Positions 35,902 to 47,574 of a DNA stretch of 64,000 nucleotides are shown here, piece by piece (position 1 is the stretch's first letter; each line of letters starts with the position of its first letter). Made by a program: the position numbers and the translations under genes. The notes under the pieces were generated by a model that saw nothing but the letters and a program-made list of their open reading frames with translations, searched no databases and was not told the origin of the DNA. Location of the stretch: positions 105,783,906 through 105,847,905 of the forward strand of contig OY804577.1 in NCBI GenBank assembly GCA_963680875.1. Direction: 5' to 3'. This DNA comes from Bathymodiolus brooksi (lineage: Eukaryota; Mollusca; Bivalvia; Mytilida; Modiolidae).

Positions 35902-36153
35902 AAGTATAACGAACTGCAATTTGGTCTAAGAATCTGCATTTGAGTCTTAAAACATATTTGTTTGTGTTATTAAACATGAAATATTAGTTAAAGCTAAAAT
36001 ATTAGTTTGGATACCAACTGAGCATGCCACCATAACCCTAACCCAAAGGCATGAAATATCAGGTCAAAGGTGGTAGTGTCTTATGTTAATAACACAAAAA
36101 TGTTTTTGAGACTAAAATGCAGTTTCTCAAACCAAATTGCAGTTCGTTGTATG
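35902..36153. mobile_element. Foldback element with ~72-bp arms
   Basis: The left arm contains AACGAACTGCAATTTGGT, AATCTGCATTTGAGTCTTAA and TTGTGTTATTAA. All appear inverted at 36,084-36,153 (TTAATAACACAAAAATG … CCAAATTGCAGTTCGTTG). A SINE-A-like tail (CATAACCCTAACCC, 36,031-36,044) lies in the spacer. Confidence 0.8.
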
Positions 36154-38430
36154 TAAAATGAATGAAAATACTAGTATCACATTAGATTTGAACAACGCAC
36201 TTCTCATCCGAAATACAGATTATCTTTATCTGATTTTGGGGGAAAACACTAAATTTTAAGGGGATCAAGTCAAAGTGAAATAGACATTGGTGTTATTATT
36301 TCACACCTTAAAGTCCGAAAATTAGCTTTATCATAAGGGGGATCTTGGAGCAATGTTGAGAAAAAACAATTAAGTTGTTTAGTTTATCAAATTTCACCTG
36401 TTTTTAGAACTGGACTGACCTTAGATGAATTGTCGGGTAGAAAGGTCTAGCCAGGTCATTTACTTGGTCAAAACATTTCAAAGCAATTTGTCTTTGTATA
36501 AAACATCAGTTTTATAAATACGATTGAAATAATTGGACAGTAAAAGAGAAATATATCTCTTTAAAATGCATGTGGTCATTTAATGGTCATTCGGAGCGTG
36601 AATTGTCCGGAGCTTGGTGTCAAGCTAAGGCCATATCTTTACAATAGACTATAATGTGAAATGAATTTGAATTGAAGTACATCACTGGAAGTAAAATAGG
36701 TGTCTTTGTATAAAAATTTATATGTGGGAAACTAGTTGACCCTGGGGTCGTGACATCGAGTGGCCAGTGAAAATAATGACCACTAGTGATGTCCAGCAGG
36801 GGTCAGGGAAAGGCTTAAGGATGCTTTTGATTTGGATGATAATATTTTAATGAGTCACGACACAAATTTTAATCTATTACAGGTGTATTCATAAAAATCT
36901 GCTCATAATCAATTATTTCTGAAATCTTTAGAAAAATCTTGAGAAAATTTTAAAATCCAACAATGAAAGTCAAGTTTGGTGATTATGATGTCGTTTCAGT
37001 GATGGCACGGAAGGAAGATGATCATTTATTATTAATACTGTTAAAGTTACCATGTCACAAGATTATTAACATTAAATCATAACGTTATTGTAGGAAAATT
37101 GCACGTATGTAGACAAAATATTAAAAAAAAAAGAAAAAAAAAATTATAAAAAAAAGGAACAGCAATTTATGATTTTTTGTCTTTATAGAAACGTGTCATT
37201 GCTGTAAACTAGAGCACATTATTCATCTTACGTCATGCATAAATATTAAAGGTCTGGTTAGGAACTTATTCTCCTTTACTCTATCACTAATTATTCTTTA
37301 TAAAACACACATTTTGCGTTAAATACAGTATGTGCACAAATAGCCTCTTAATATATGAGAAATGTTACATTTTTAAGTAAAAAAAGTATCATTTTAGCGG
37401 GAACAGCTATTTATATCAGTTTGTTTTGATGTATTTTCTTTTGGCTCAAGTTACGTTTCAAGTTTATTCAACAACATCCAGACACACATTGTGTAATATG
37501 AGGACATGTAGGATATAATGCATAGCAGAGTTAACAGAAAATAATAATAATCACAGCATATAACATAAAATGCATGGCAAACTAAGTTATATCTACTGTT
37601 TCCAGCAAGAAATAAAAACTTGAATTTCAAACAAATAAGCTGTTTTCAATTAGATACATTTTCCTTAAACATACATATCTGTTTCAACAAGAAGTTAGCA
37701 CGGTTTGTTAAAAAGAAATTTAATTTGACCTAGAAGCGGCCACAGATTTGGTCACACTTTTGCTCGCTGCCTAAAATAAAGATGTGTGGCAGGATCCATG
37801 AAATATCATTTTAGTTTTAATTTTGAGAAACCACATGTTAAACATATTGCTACGAAGCATATACATATTTATTTTATCAAATAATGCCATTAAATGTTAA
37901 AAATTACACCATAAAAATATTTCAATGAATACCCGTCACATCAAATGCATTATTACTAGTATACAATGACGAGGTCGATGACAAACACCCAGTTTTTATC
38001 TAAACCCATTTAAATGTTTTACTGTTCAGTTAGTTGTCGGTTCAAATACCTTTAAGTTGTTTATTCTTTGATTTGTCATGTTCATCTTGTTCACGTTTGA
38101 CGAGAGTCGGTGTCACGACTCCATGTCCATAACTTGCAAGTTGCACCCCAGTTGACACAAAGCAATTATGTGAAATTGTCATTCTTTGTAATGCACAGAA
38201 AATCTCAGCGGGTTTCCTTTTTCATCTTTAATTCTTCACATTCTTGTCCTTGTGAATCCCTTTTATCAAAAAGAAATTTCTACAAGTTTAAAAACAACGG
38301 TACACGATGCACGAATATTGTTTATTTACTCTATCTATCTCTTGGTTCATTCACCGAAAATAAAATGTTGGCTAGCCAGTTAATATACGAAATATACATG
38401 TATATAAATATCCGAGTTTGCATATTCTGA

Positions 38431-38553
38431 AATTTGTCGGTAACATGCGACAGGTCGGTGGTTTTCTCTGGGTACTCCGGTTTCCTTCACCAATAAAACT
38501 GACTGCCACGATATAACTGAAATATTGTTGAAAGTGGTGTTAAACACCATATA
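38431..38553 (+). mobile_element. SINE-A 3' fragment
   Basis: It starts at TTTGTCGGTAACATGCGACA and continues through GGTACTCCGGTTTCC, CACCAATAAAACTGACTGCC and GTTGAAAGTGGTGTTAAACA. The head half is missing. Confidence 0.78.
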
Positions 38554-38640
38554 CTGCAACTTGAAAATGCTGGTTTTATTACATTTCTGGGTTACTGTTT
38601 ATTAGCGGTATATTGGACATCTACCATACTACGTAAGAGG

Positions 38641-41600
38641 TTTGAAGATGACAAAGAGGTAATCAGAAACCGTAAATCAAAGGACAAACAATACAATGAC
38701 TAAAAGAGAAAGGACAAACAATACAATGACTAAAAGAGAAAGGACAAACAATACAATGACTAAAAGAGAAAGGACAAACAATACAATGACTAAAAGAGAA
38801 AAGACAAACAATACATTGACTAAAAGAGAAAGGACAAACAATAAAATGACTAAAAGAGAAAGGACAAACAATACAATGACTAAAGGAGAAAGGACAAACA
38901 ATACAATGACTAAAAGAGAAAGGACAAACAATAAAATGACTAAAAGAGAAAGGAGAAACAATAAAATGACTAAATGAGAAAGGACAAACAATACAATGAC
39001 TAAAAGAGAAAGGACAAACAATAAAATGACTAAAAGAGAAAGGACAAACAATAAAATGACTAAAAGAGAGAGGACAAACAATACAATGACTAAAAGAGAA
39101 AGGACAAACAATAAAATGACTAAAAGAGAAAGGACAAACAATACAATGACTAAAAGAGAAAGGAGAAACAGTACAATGACTAAAAGAGAAAGGACAAACA
39201 ATACAATGACTAAAAGAGAAAGGACAAACAATAAAATGACTAAAAGAGAAAGGAGAAACAATGAAATGACTAAAAGAGAAAGGACAAACAATACAATGAC
39301 TAAAGGAGAAATGACAAACAATACAATGACTAAAAGAGAAAGGACAAACAATACAATGACTAAAACAGAAAAGACAAACAATACAATGACTAAAGGAGAA
39401 AGGACAAACAATACAATGACTAAAGGAGAAATGACAAACAATACAATGACTAAAAGAGAAAGGACAAACAATACAATGACTAAAGGAGAAAAGACAAACA
39501 ATATAATGACTAAAGGAGAAATGACAAACAATACAATGACTAAAAGAGAAAGGACAAACAATACAATGACTAAAAGAGAAAAGACAAACAATACATTGAC
39601 TAAAAGAGAAAGGACAAACAATAAAATGACTAAAAGAGAAAGGACAAACAATACAATGACTAAAGGAGAAAGGACAAACAATACAATGACTAAAAGAGAA
39701 AGGACAAACAATAAAATGACTAAAAGAGAAAGGAGAAACAATAAAATGACTAAATGAGAAAGGACAAACAATACAATGACTAAAAGAGAAAGGACAAACA
39801 ATAAAATGACTAAAAGAGAAAGGACAAACAATAAAATGACTAAAAGAGAGAGGACAAACAATACAATGACTAAAAGAGAAAGGACAAACAATAAAATGAC
39901 TAAAAGAGAAAGGACAAACAATACAATGACTAAAAGAGAAAGGAGAAACAGTACAATGACTAAAAGAGAAAGGACAAACAATACAATGACTAAAAGAGAA
40001 AGGAGAAACAATGAAATGACTAAAAGAGAAAGGACAAACAATACAATGACTAAAGGAGAAAGGACAAACAATACAATGACTAAAAGAGAAAGGACAAACA
40101 ATACAATGACTAAAACAGAAAAGACAAACAATACAATGACTAAAGGAGAAAGGACAAACAATACAATGACTAAAGGAGAAATGACAAACAATACAATGAC
40201 TAAAAGAGAAAGGACAAACAATACAATGACTAAAGGAGAAAAGACAAACAATATAATGACTAAAGGAGAAATGACAAACAATACAATGACTAAAAGAGAA
40301 AGGACAAACAATACAATGACTAAAAGAGAAAAGACAAACAATACAATGACTAAAGGAGAAAGGACAAACAATACAATGACTAAAGGAGAAATGACAAACA
40401 ATACAATGACTAAAAGAGAAAGGACAAACAATACAATGACTAAAGGAGAAATAACAAACAATACAATGACTAAAAGAGAAAGGACAAACAATACAATGAC
40501 TAAAGGAGAAAGGAGAAACAGTACAATGACTAAAAGAGAAAGGACAAACAATACAATGACTAAAAGAGAAAGGACAAACAATAAAATGACTAAAAGAGAA
40601 AGGAGAAACAATACATTGACTAAAAGAGAAAGGAGAAACAATAAAATGACTAAAAGAGAAAGGACAAACAATAAAATGACTAAAAGAGAGAGGACAAACA
40701 ATACAATGACTAAAAGAGAAAGGACAAACAATAAAATGACTAAAAGAGAAAGGACAAACAATACAATGACTAAAAGAGAAAGGAGAAACAATAAAATGAC
40801 TAAAGGAGAAAGGACAAACAATACAATGACTAAAAGAGAAAGGACAAACAATACAATGACTAAAACAGAAAAGACAAACAATACAATGACTAAAGGAGAA
40901 AGGACAAACAATACAATGACTAAAGGAGAAAAGACAAACAATATAATGACTAAAGGAGAAATGACAAACAATACAATGACTAAAAGAGAAAGGACAAACA
41001 ATACAATGACTAAAAGAGAAAAGACAAACAATACAATGACTAAAGGAGAAAGGACAAACAATACAATGACTAAAGGAGAAATGACAAACAATGCAATGAC
41101 TAAAAGAGAAAGGACAAACAATACAATGACTAAAAGAGAAAAGACAAACAATACAATGACTAAAGGAGAAAGGACAAACAATACAATGACTAAAGGAGAA
41201 ATGACAAACAATACAATGACTAAAAGAGAAAGGACAAACAATACAATGACTAAAGGAGAAATAACAAACAATACAATGACTAAAAGAGAAAGGACAAACA
41301 ATACAATGACTAAAGGAGAAAGGAGAAACAGTACAATGACTAAAAGAGAAAGGACAAACAATACAATGACTAAAAGAGAAAGGACAAACAATAAAATGAC
41401 TAAAAGAGAAAGGAGAAACAATACATTGACTAAAAGAGAAAGGAGAAACAATAAAATGACTAAAAGAGAAAGGACAAACAATAAAATGACTAAAAGAGAG
41501 AGGACAAACAATACAATGACTAAAAGAGAAAGGACAAACAATAAAATGACTAAAAGAGAAAGGACAAACAATACAATGACTAAAAGAGAAAGGAGAAACA

Positions 41601-42052
41601 GTACAATGACTAAAAGAGAAAGGACAAACAATACAATGACTAAAAGAGAAAGGACAAACAATAAAATGACTAAAAGAGAAAGGAGAAACAATAAAATGAC
41701 TAAAAGAGAAAGGACAAACAATACAATGACTAAAGGAGAAAGGACAAACAATACAATGACTAAAAGAGAAATGACAAACAATACAATGACTAAAACAGAA
41801 AAGACAAACAATACAATGACTAAAGGAGAAAGGACAAACAATACAATGACTAAAGGAGAAATGACAAACAATACAATGACTAAAAGAGAAAGGACAAACA
41901 ATACAATGACTAAAGGAGAAAAGACAAACAATACAATGACTAAAGGAGAAATGACAAACAATACAATGACTAAAAGAGAAAGGACAAACAATACAATGAC
42001 TAAAAGAGAAAAGACAAACAATACAATGACTAAAGGAGAAAGGACAAACAAT
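38641..42052 (+). repeat. 30-bp minisatellite (~112 copies) grown inside an R3 repeat
   Basis: R3 flank (AGGTAATCAGAAACCGTAAA) leads into 38681-42052, an array of AGGACAAACAATACAATGAC + TAAAAGAGAA. Every unit is exactly 30 bases, so the layout stays in register for 3.37 kb. A TAAATGAGAA variant at 38971 and 39751, with matching neighbours, shows a 780-bp (26-unit) duplication. One plus frame (decapeptide MTKRERTNNT) and two minus frames are open for long distances because the unit lacks stops. Most unit differences change the amino acid, and two units have TGA in the plus frame. I therefore regard the ~1,130-, 1,124- and 777-residue ORFs as non-coding. Confidence 0.93.
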
Positions 42053-42369
42053 GATCAATTGTTGTGCTGTCCTGTTATATGTCTTTACGTTCTGAGTTCC
42101 GTGTTGTGATGTCCGTTACAATTGTTCGGCTCGTCTTTACCTCCAGTTGTTTGTAAGAGTGCTTATGTCTTATTTACATTATATTTGTTTACGAATAGTG
42201 GTGTCCAACACATATTATGTTGTGTTTTTGCTTTGTGTTTCTTCGTCTTGTGTACCCTATATTGCAAGTTTCTCTGGACTTAATTTTTGATTGGCCCTTC
42301 GGTATTCTCTAACGTTTATATAGGACGTGTCTGGGTTCCTAATTATTAACGATATAATGGGCATCTACT

Positions 42370-42530
42370 ATGCTAGGTAATAAGGCTTGAAAATGTCAAA
42401 GGGGTAATCAGAAACCGAAAAGCGAAGAATAGACAATACAATGACTAAATGTAAAAGGACAAAGGGACAAACAACCATCTACAAAATACTACACAGAAAA
42501 CTAAAGATTGAGCTATATTATTCCAAATAA
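42370..42530 (+). repeat. R3 dispersed repeat, copy without array
   Basis: It reads AAAGGGGTAATCAGAAACCG, AGACAATACAATGACTAAAT, AAAGGACAAAGGGACAAACA and CTACAAAATACTACACAGAA. The segment 'GACAATACAATGACTAAAT…AAAGGACAAA' is the single-copy equivalent of the 30-bp unit next door. Confidence 0.75.
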
Positions 42531-42711
42531 TAACTTGGATGACATATACTATGCTTAGTATATATCCCGCGTCTCTGTCTGTTAGTGGTATGTTGGATAA
42601 CTACTATGCTAGGTATATATTTAGTTGTCCTCTATCACCTTTTACCGATTGGGAATATAGCTTTATCGGATAGAACATAACAAATGCCTCACGCACATAC
42701 ATCAATTTACG

Positions 42712-42935
42712 TAGTATAATTACTAATAAAACTAAAGTTCTCCTCCTTCAGGCATATGTGACCTTAGCCGATTTTGGCTATCATGCTTAGGCCATTTGGT
42801 TTTATTGTTCCCAAAACTAATTATTTGGCTTTCCAATCTTTCGATTTTGAGCATACCTGATGAAGGTTATTCCAAAACGCGCTGTGCGCACTAAATTTGA
42901 TATCTACGTTTTATTACGTAAAATACTTATGTGTG
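42712..42935 (+). repeat. R4 dispersed repeat, copy without array
   Basis: Matches 33001-33240 in order: AAAACTAAAGTTCTCCTCC, CCTTAGCCGATTTTGGCTAT, TTGGCTTTCCAATCTTTCGA, GAGCATACCTGATGAAGG, CCAAAACGCGCTGTGCGCAC, AAATTTGATATCTACG. Confidence 0.7.
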
Positions 42936-43317
42936 TTAGATACAATAGGGTATTCCTATATACATCATATTTACCATCATTGCTGATTAACATTTATAAG
43001 TATTGTGTATCGGAACTGTTTTCCCCATTAAAGTATTATTCATCAATTCTTAGAAAATCACATTTCCCATATTATTTCTCACACTGAACATTTTTTTGTG
43101 CCATATATATAAACTTTGTTTTCAAATCGTGATCTATCACCGTTTTATTTGTAATTCATTTCCTGAACAAAGTGTCATCTGTTAAAGAATTGCTCACAGA
43201 AGTATCATTTACCGACAGTTTTGAGGAAAAACAAATATGACATCAAATATCTAAAGATATAACCCCTAGAAATAGTAGAAAATCCATCTCCGCAATCCAA
43301 GGGACAATTTGTTACAT

Positions 43318-43470
43318 CACGCAAGGAAAGTGAGCTCTCTTGGATTAAACATGTACAAATGGCATTTCCTCTTGGACCTAATGACAACATCGTGGAACAA
43401 GGAATCATTTCACGAACTGCTTCATTTGATATCTGTGCATAATTCTTCAATTCTAATAGACGACACCAAA
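43318..43470 (+). pseudogene. Possible remnant of a Penelope-like GIY-YIG C-terminus
   Basis: One plus frame reads RKESELSWIKHVQMAFPLG followed by PNDNI and then an in-frame stop near 43,440, with an Arg-rich continuation. The W-x(8)-P-x-G-x-N-D-N-I layout resembles the segment after the GIY-YIG nuclease in some animal Penelope-like reverse transcriptases. Only ~50 residues remain, the catalytic part is absent, and the reading is broken. An unrelated origin is possible. Confidence 0.3.
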
Positions 43471-43889
43471 CTGCGTGTCATGCATATCTTACACCTTCAC
43501 TCAATTTACGAATTAGAATGTGATAAAAAGCGACCACGTTTAGTCCAATGTATAAAGGGTCTTTGATCGTTGAACCATTTTGCCATCACTGCCACCAGCT
43601 CTAAAATAACTCTTAAAACATTGTTTTGGAAATTGAATTCATAAATAGAAGTTTATACTATATAAATATATCATGATTACTTGGGAACTCTTAAATTCAA
43701 AAACTTCTTCCTCTTTATTTTGATAATACAGAAATACCTATTAGGATAAAACAAGTAACGCAACCCACAGATATTAGAAGTACAAGAATATGGCCTTCCT
43801 GTAGATGTTAGACGAGACATACGAATCAGACTTAACCCACACTAGTACAACGCAAGTTGTTAGGAAGACATTATACCTATACGGTTATT

Positions 43890-44120
43890 CACAAACACTA
43901 TGACGTAAGAATACGATAAAACCAATAACGGGTCATTAGAACGTACATAATTAATATTCCACAAATATACTGTCGCTGACATACACATTTACTTGATAGA
44001 CGTTGCAGATATATGGTCATTGTGACATACACGGTCACATGAAAACACGCTACAAACATACGGTTATTAACATGTACATGGGTACGATGTAACCAATATA
44101 CGGCCATTAAGACATACGTG
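43890..44120. repeat. Degenerate tandem repeat, 'ATACGGTCATT' type
   Basis: Loosely repeated blocks (CTATACGGTTATTCACA, GATATATGGTCATTGTGAC, CATACGGTTATTAACATG, ATATACGGCCATTAAGAC) occur every ~30-60 bases. The ORFs over it carry no signal. Confidence 0.45.
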
Positions 44121-44138
44121 CAGATGACGTCAGAAAAG

Positions 44139-44935
44139 TTTGAAGATGTCAAAAGTGATACACGGAAGCTGTCAATCAAAGAAGGATATACAATGTAATG
44201 GCTAAAATGAAAAGGACAAACAATGATCTACAAAACACTACACTGAAAACTAAATATTGAGCAACATAAATCCCACAGAAGTGTAAGAAGAGTTTGAAGA
44301 TACCTAAGGGGTAATCAGAATCCGTATATCGAAGAAGAACAGACAACACAATGGCCAAAAGATACCTAAGGGGTAATCAGAATCCGTTTGTCGAAGAAGA
44401 ACAAACAACACAATGGCCAAAAGATACCTAAGGGGTAATCAGAATCCGTTTGTCGAAGAAGAACAGACAACACAATGGCCAAAAGATACCACAGGGGTAA
44501 TCAGAATCCGTTTGTCGAAGAAGAACAGACAACACAATGGCCAAAAGGTACCACAGGTGAAATCAGAATCCGTTTGTCGAAGAAGAACAGACAACACAAT
44601 GGCCAAAAGATAACACGGGGGTAATCAGAATCCGTTTGTCGAAGAAGAACAGACAACACAATGGCCAAAAGATAACACAGGGGTAATCAGAATCCGTTTG
44701 TCGAAGAAGAACAGACAATACAATGGCCAAAAGAAAAAGTACAAAAGGACAAACAACGATCTACAAAACATACACATAAAACTAAAGATCGAGTAACACG
44801 AATCCGACAAAAAAAAAGGGGGGGGGGGGTGAATTCAGCCGCTTCGGAACGTTAGGAAAATCCTTATCCGCTAGTGGCACACGTCGTGTTGCTGTTGTTA
44901 ACATACCTGATATACTGTACATTCTGATGTACATG
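44139..44935 (+). repeat. R3 dispersed repeat containing a 62-bp array
   Basis: R3 sequence at 44139-44280 (GATACACGGAAGC … AAAAGGACAAACAATGATCT … TATTGAGCAACATAAATCCC) is followed by a second R3 start. Its segment GGTAATCAGAATCCGT … CAACACAATGGCCAAAAGATACC is repeated seven times at 44311, 44373, 44435, 44497, 44559, 44621 and 44683 (62-bp period, array 44301-44735). R3 then resumes (AAAAGTACAAAAGGACAAAC … GTAACACGAATCC … GGCACACGTCGTGTTGC). A minus-strand R3 end (TTGTCATTGTGTTGACTGTT…TTCGATTTACGG) lies at 44,964-45,030. Confidence 0.85.
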
Positions 44936-46389
44936 AATAGGGTGTTACTGATCAACTGTATACTTTTTTTTGTCATTGTGTTGACTGTTCTTGTTCGATT
45001 TACGGATTTTTATGACCCCTTCTTCTTGAAATAAGTAGCAAATTTCAAGCGCATGAAAATGCAACAGTAAAAACCATGAACATTTATTCACATGTGTTTC
45101 TCATTTTTTTCATTCACTTAAATCTGAGTCATTTCAAGACAGTTTAAGACTACAATTAATTCAATACACACGGTAGATATTTAATTTTAACATATTTATT
45201 ATCTACACCGTCATAAAAGCAGCTTATTATTTGATTAAATTGATATAATCCTGTCAAAGTTTGTATCTCCTTCAAAGTATTATGTTTATTTTATATTTTT
45301 GACATTTATTATTCATAATTATTTCATATGATGTATGTTTCAACGAGGTGAAATGTCATCCGTCCTAATTAACCAAAAGGTTTTGTTGGCTGTGTGAGTG
45401 ATATTTATGCCAATATATATAATCGAATTACAATATAAAAGCTCGTAAATTTATCGTATATCTAAGAACGCTTGTCTGCCCTCTCCGATAACAGTTCTGG
45501 CCTTTCTCGACATATACGTCAAATTCGATATTATCAGAAATTTGATAACTGACCATTACTAATTCATGAATGGAAAGTTTGGAAATATGGCTATAAACAG
45601 GAGTACTGTCCCGGAAACCTGATTACTCCGTCGAGAATCCTGTAATGCACAAGGTTCAAAAGGAAATATAGTTGTGTCAAAAATGTCAATTTTATCCATC
45701 ATAACTACGAACCGCGAATCTTCTCAATCAACTCCGACAGTATATACATGGAAGGCCAAATGAAATAAATTACACTTTGTGTTAAACCACTAATGAAAAG
45801 ATGGATGGGTTTGAATTCAATTATTTGATAAATTATTACCAGGTCTTTTACTAAAAGAAATACATTTGTTTCGCAGCATGCTTCTCTGGAAAAGGGTACA
45901 TGTAATACAATTAAGGGTGAATTACTGCTAATATGAGAAGGTTTTAACAACAGTGTCTCGATTTTATAAAGATGTTTACTTGTTAAATAGATCAGACACT
46001 TTCTCTTTGAAACATGTTAATGTGATAACGCCGTAAGCGTTTTTCTTTTACTACAGTCATAGGAAATACTACAGGAAAACCAGATTGATCGGAAAATGTC
46101 ATTTTTAGCAAAAATACTTTAAAAGGTGACAATCGGTATTAGAAATGCGAACAATAGGAGCTGACAAAAAAAGTAAAGTCTAAGCTTGTTTATTTTGAAA
46201 TATTATGTTGTCAATGATATACAAGCTTGAGACAACAACATTAAATTGAACAAAATCAAAAAATAATCCACAACTATAAATATATGTGTTATATTTCTCA
46301 TTTTGCAAATTAAAAATTTCAAACTGAATCTATAACAGCATAACAATGTTACACAATCAACCCCCATAAAAACAAACACATCAAAATGA

Positions 46390-46437
46390 ACACCTGGATA
46401 TCTAATTTAGTGAGCTCGACGCATTTCTGGACTAACT
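46390..46437 (-). repeat. R4 dispersed repeat, one half (left of the 28-bp array)
   Basis: GGATATCTAATTTAGTGAGC + TCGACGCATTTCTGGAC is the reverse complement of the R4 end at 33,190-33,230 (CCAGAAACGCGTCGAGCG … CTAATTTGATGTC). The other half follows the array at 51,041. Confidence 0.75.
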
Positions 46438-46853
46438 TTCATTGGGTAAGTCAAAAGATTGGACGTTCATTGGGTAAGTCAAAAGATTGGACGTTCATTG
46501 GGTAAGTCAAAAGATTGGACGTTCATTGGGTAAGTCAAAAGATTGGACGCTCATTTGGGTAAGTCAAAAGATTGGACGTTCATTGGGTAAGTCAAAAGAT
46601 TGGACGTTCATTGGGTAAGTCAAAAGATTGGACGTTCATTGGGCAAGTCAAAAGATTGGACGTTCATTGAGTAAGTCAAAAGATTGGACGTTCATTGGGC
46701 AAGTCAAAAGATTGGACGTTCATTGGGTAAGTCAAAAGATTGGACGTTCATTGGGTAAGTCAAAAGATTGGACGTTCATATGGTAAGTCAAAAGATTGGA
46801 CGTTCATAGGGCAAGTCAAAAGATTGGACGTTCATTGGGTAAGTCAAATGATT
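46438..46853. repeat. 28-bp minisatellite, first block
   Basis: About 15 units of GTTCATTGGGTAAGTCAAAA + GATTGGAC. The array is cut at AAGTCAAATGATT by the insertion 46854-47574 and resumes after it. Confidence 0.93.
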
Positions 46854-47574
46854 AATAGGTTCTTACACGAGTCTCTATTGAAGATCTGGAATTTCTTTCA
46901 CGAGTGTGAGAAATTCCGTCTTTTCACGAGTGGAGCGTAGCGGAACGAGTGAAAAGACGTAGAATTTCTCACACGAGTGAAGAAATTCCAGATCTTCAAT
47001 AGAGACGAGTGTAAGAACCTATTTCTTCCGTTTTTAACAATGTTTACATTTCGGCCCCGAAACTAGATCACCATGTGCTAGGAGAGAAGGACGTTTATGT
47101 AAAGTTTGTGAGTGCATCGACCCCGTGTACACATGCACGAACTCCTGAAAAGAACCGTTTAATTATTATCATGAATTTTTCAATGCAATACTGAACATAA
47201 AAATGTATTCTTGCATATTCCTGGTCTAAAAATCACACAAATTAAAATTCCACGAAATGTTGTTGACGTCTTTAGTCCATTAACAACATGACGTCATATG
47301 AAGACTTCCAGTTTAAAACATAAAGATCAGACGTCATTTGGTTTCGTGTACGCTTCAATTTTGATAAAATATAACTAAAATAAGTTTGCAAGGTAGGCGT
47401 TTTAATTATTTGTGTGTATTGTTGTAAATACGGCTTTCAATCTGACACTATCGTAGTTTCCCGTTGATTATACTCGGCCGATTTGATTGGCTGACAATGC
47501 CATGTAAGACAAGGTCACGCGCAGCTGTCTTTATGTCTTGTCTTACATAGAAAACGCATCAAAACGGAAGAATG
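46854..47574. mobile_element. 721-bp foldback insertion splitting the 28-bp array
   Basis: The left end forms a long hairpin (46854-47023). AGGTTCTTACACGAGTCTCT, TTGAAGATCTGGAATTTCTT and GTGTGAGAAATTCCGTCTTT are all inverted after a ~16-base loop (GAGCGTAGCGGAACG). TTCTTCCGTTTTT at 47023 recurs inverted as AAAACGGAAGAA at the right end. A smaller stem (ATGTAAGACAAG … CTTGTCTTACAT, 47501-47548) lies near the right end. There is no coding sequence. Minisatellite units abut both ends. Confidence 0.8.

Larger units (their letters stand above)
31115..38680. other. Intergenic region with dispersed repeats
   Basis: It holds R3 and R4 repeats, three SINE-A copies, a degenerate minisatellite, a foldback element and one possible exon (all listed). 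From 31,115 to 32,280 and 36,160 to 38,430 I see only AT-rich sequence with no recognisable genes. Confidence 0.6.
42053..46437. other. Intergenic region with R3/R4 repeats and a transposon remnant
   Basis: The repeats are listed separately. The stretch 45,031-46,380 is AT-rich with no recognisable feature. Confidence 0.55.

Noticed and set aside
38663..42058. Minus-strand ORFs of ~1,130 residues with CPFSFSHCIV-type decamers, and the plus-strand 777-residue ORF
   Set aside because: They are translations of a stop-free 30-bp minisatellite, open in several frames at once. Unit differences are mostly amino-acid changing, and the plus frame has in-frame TGA in two units.
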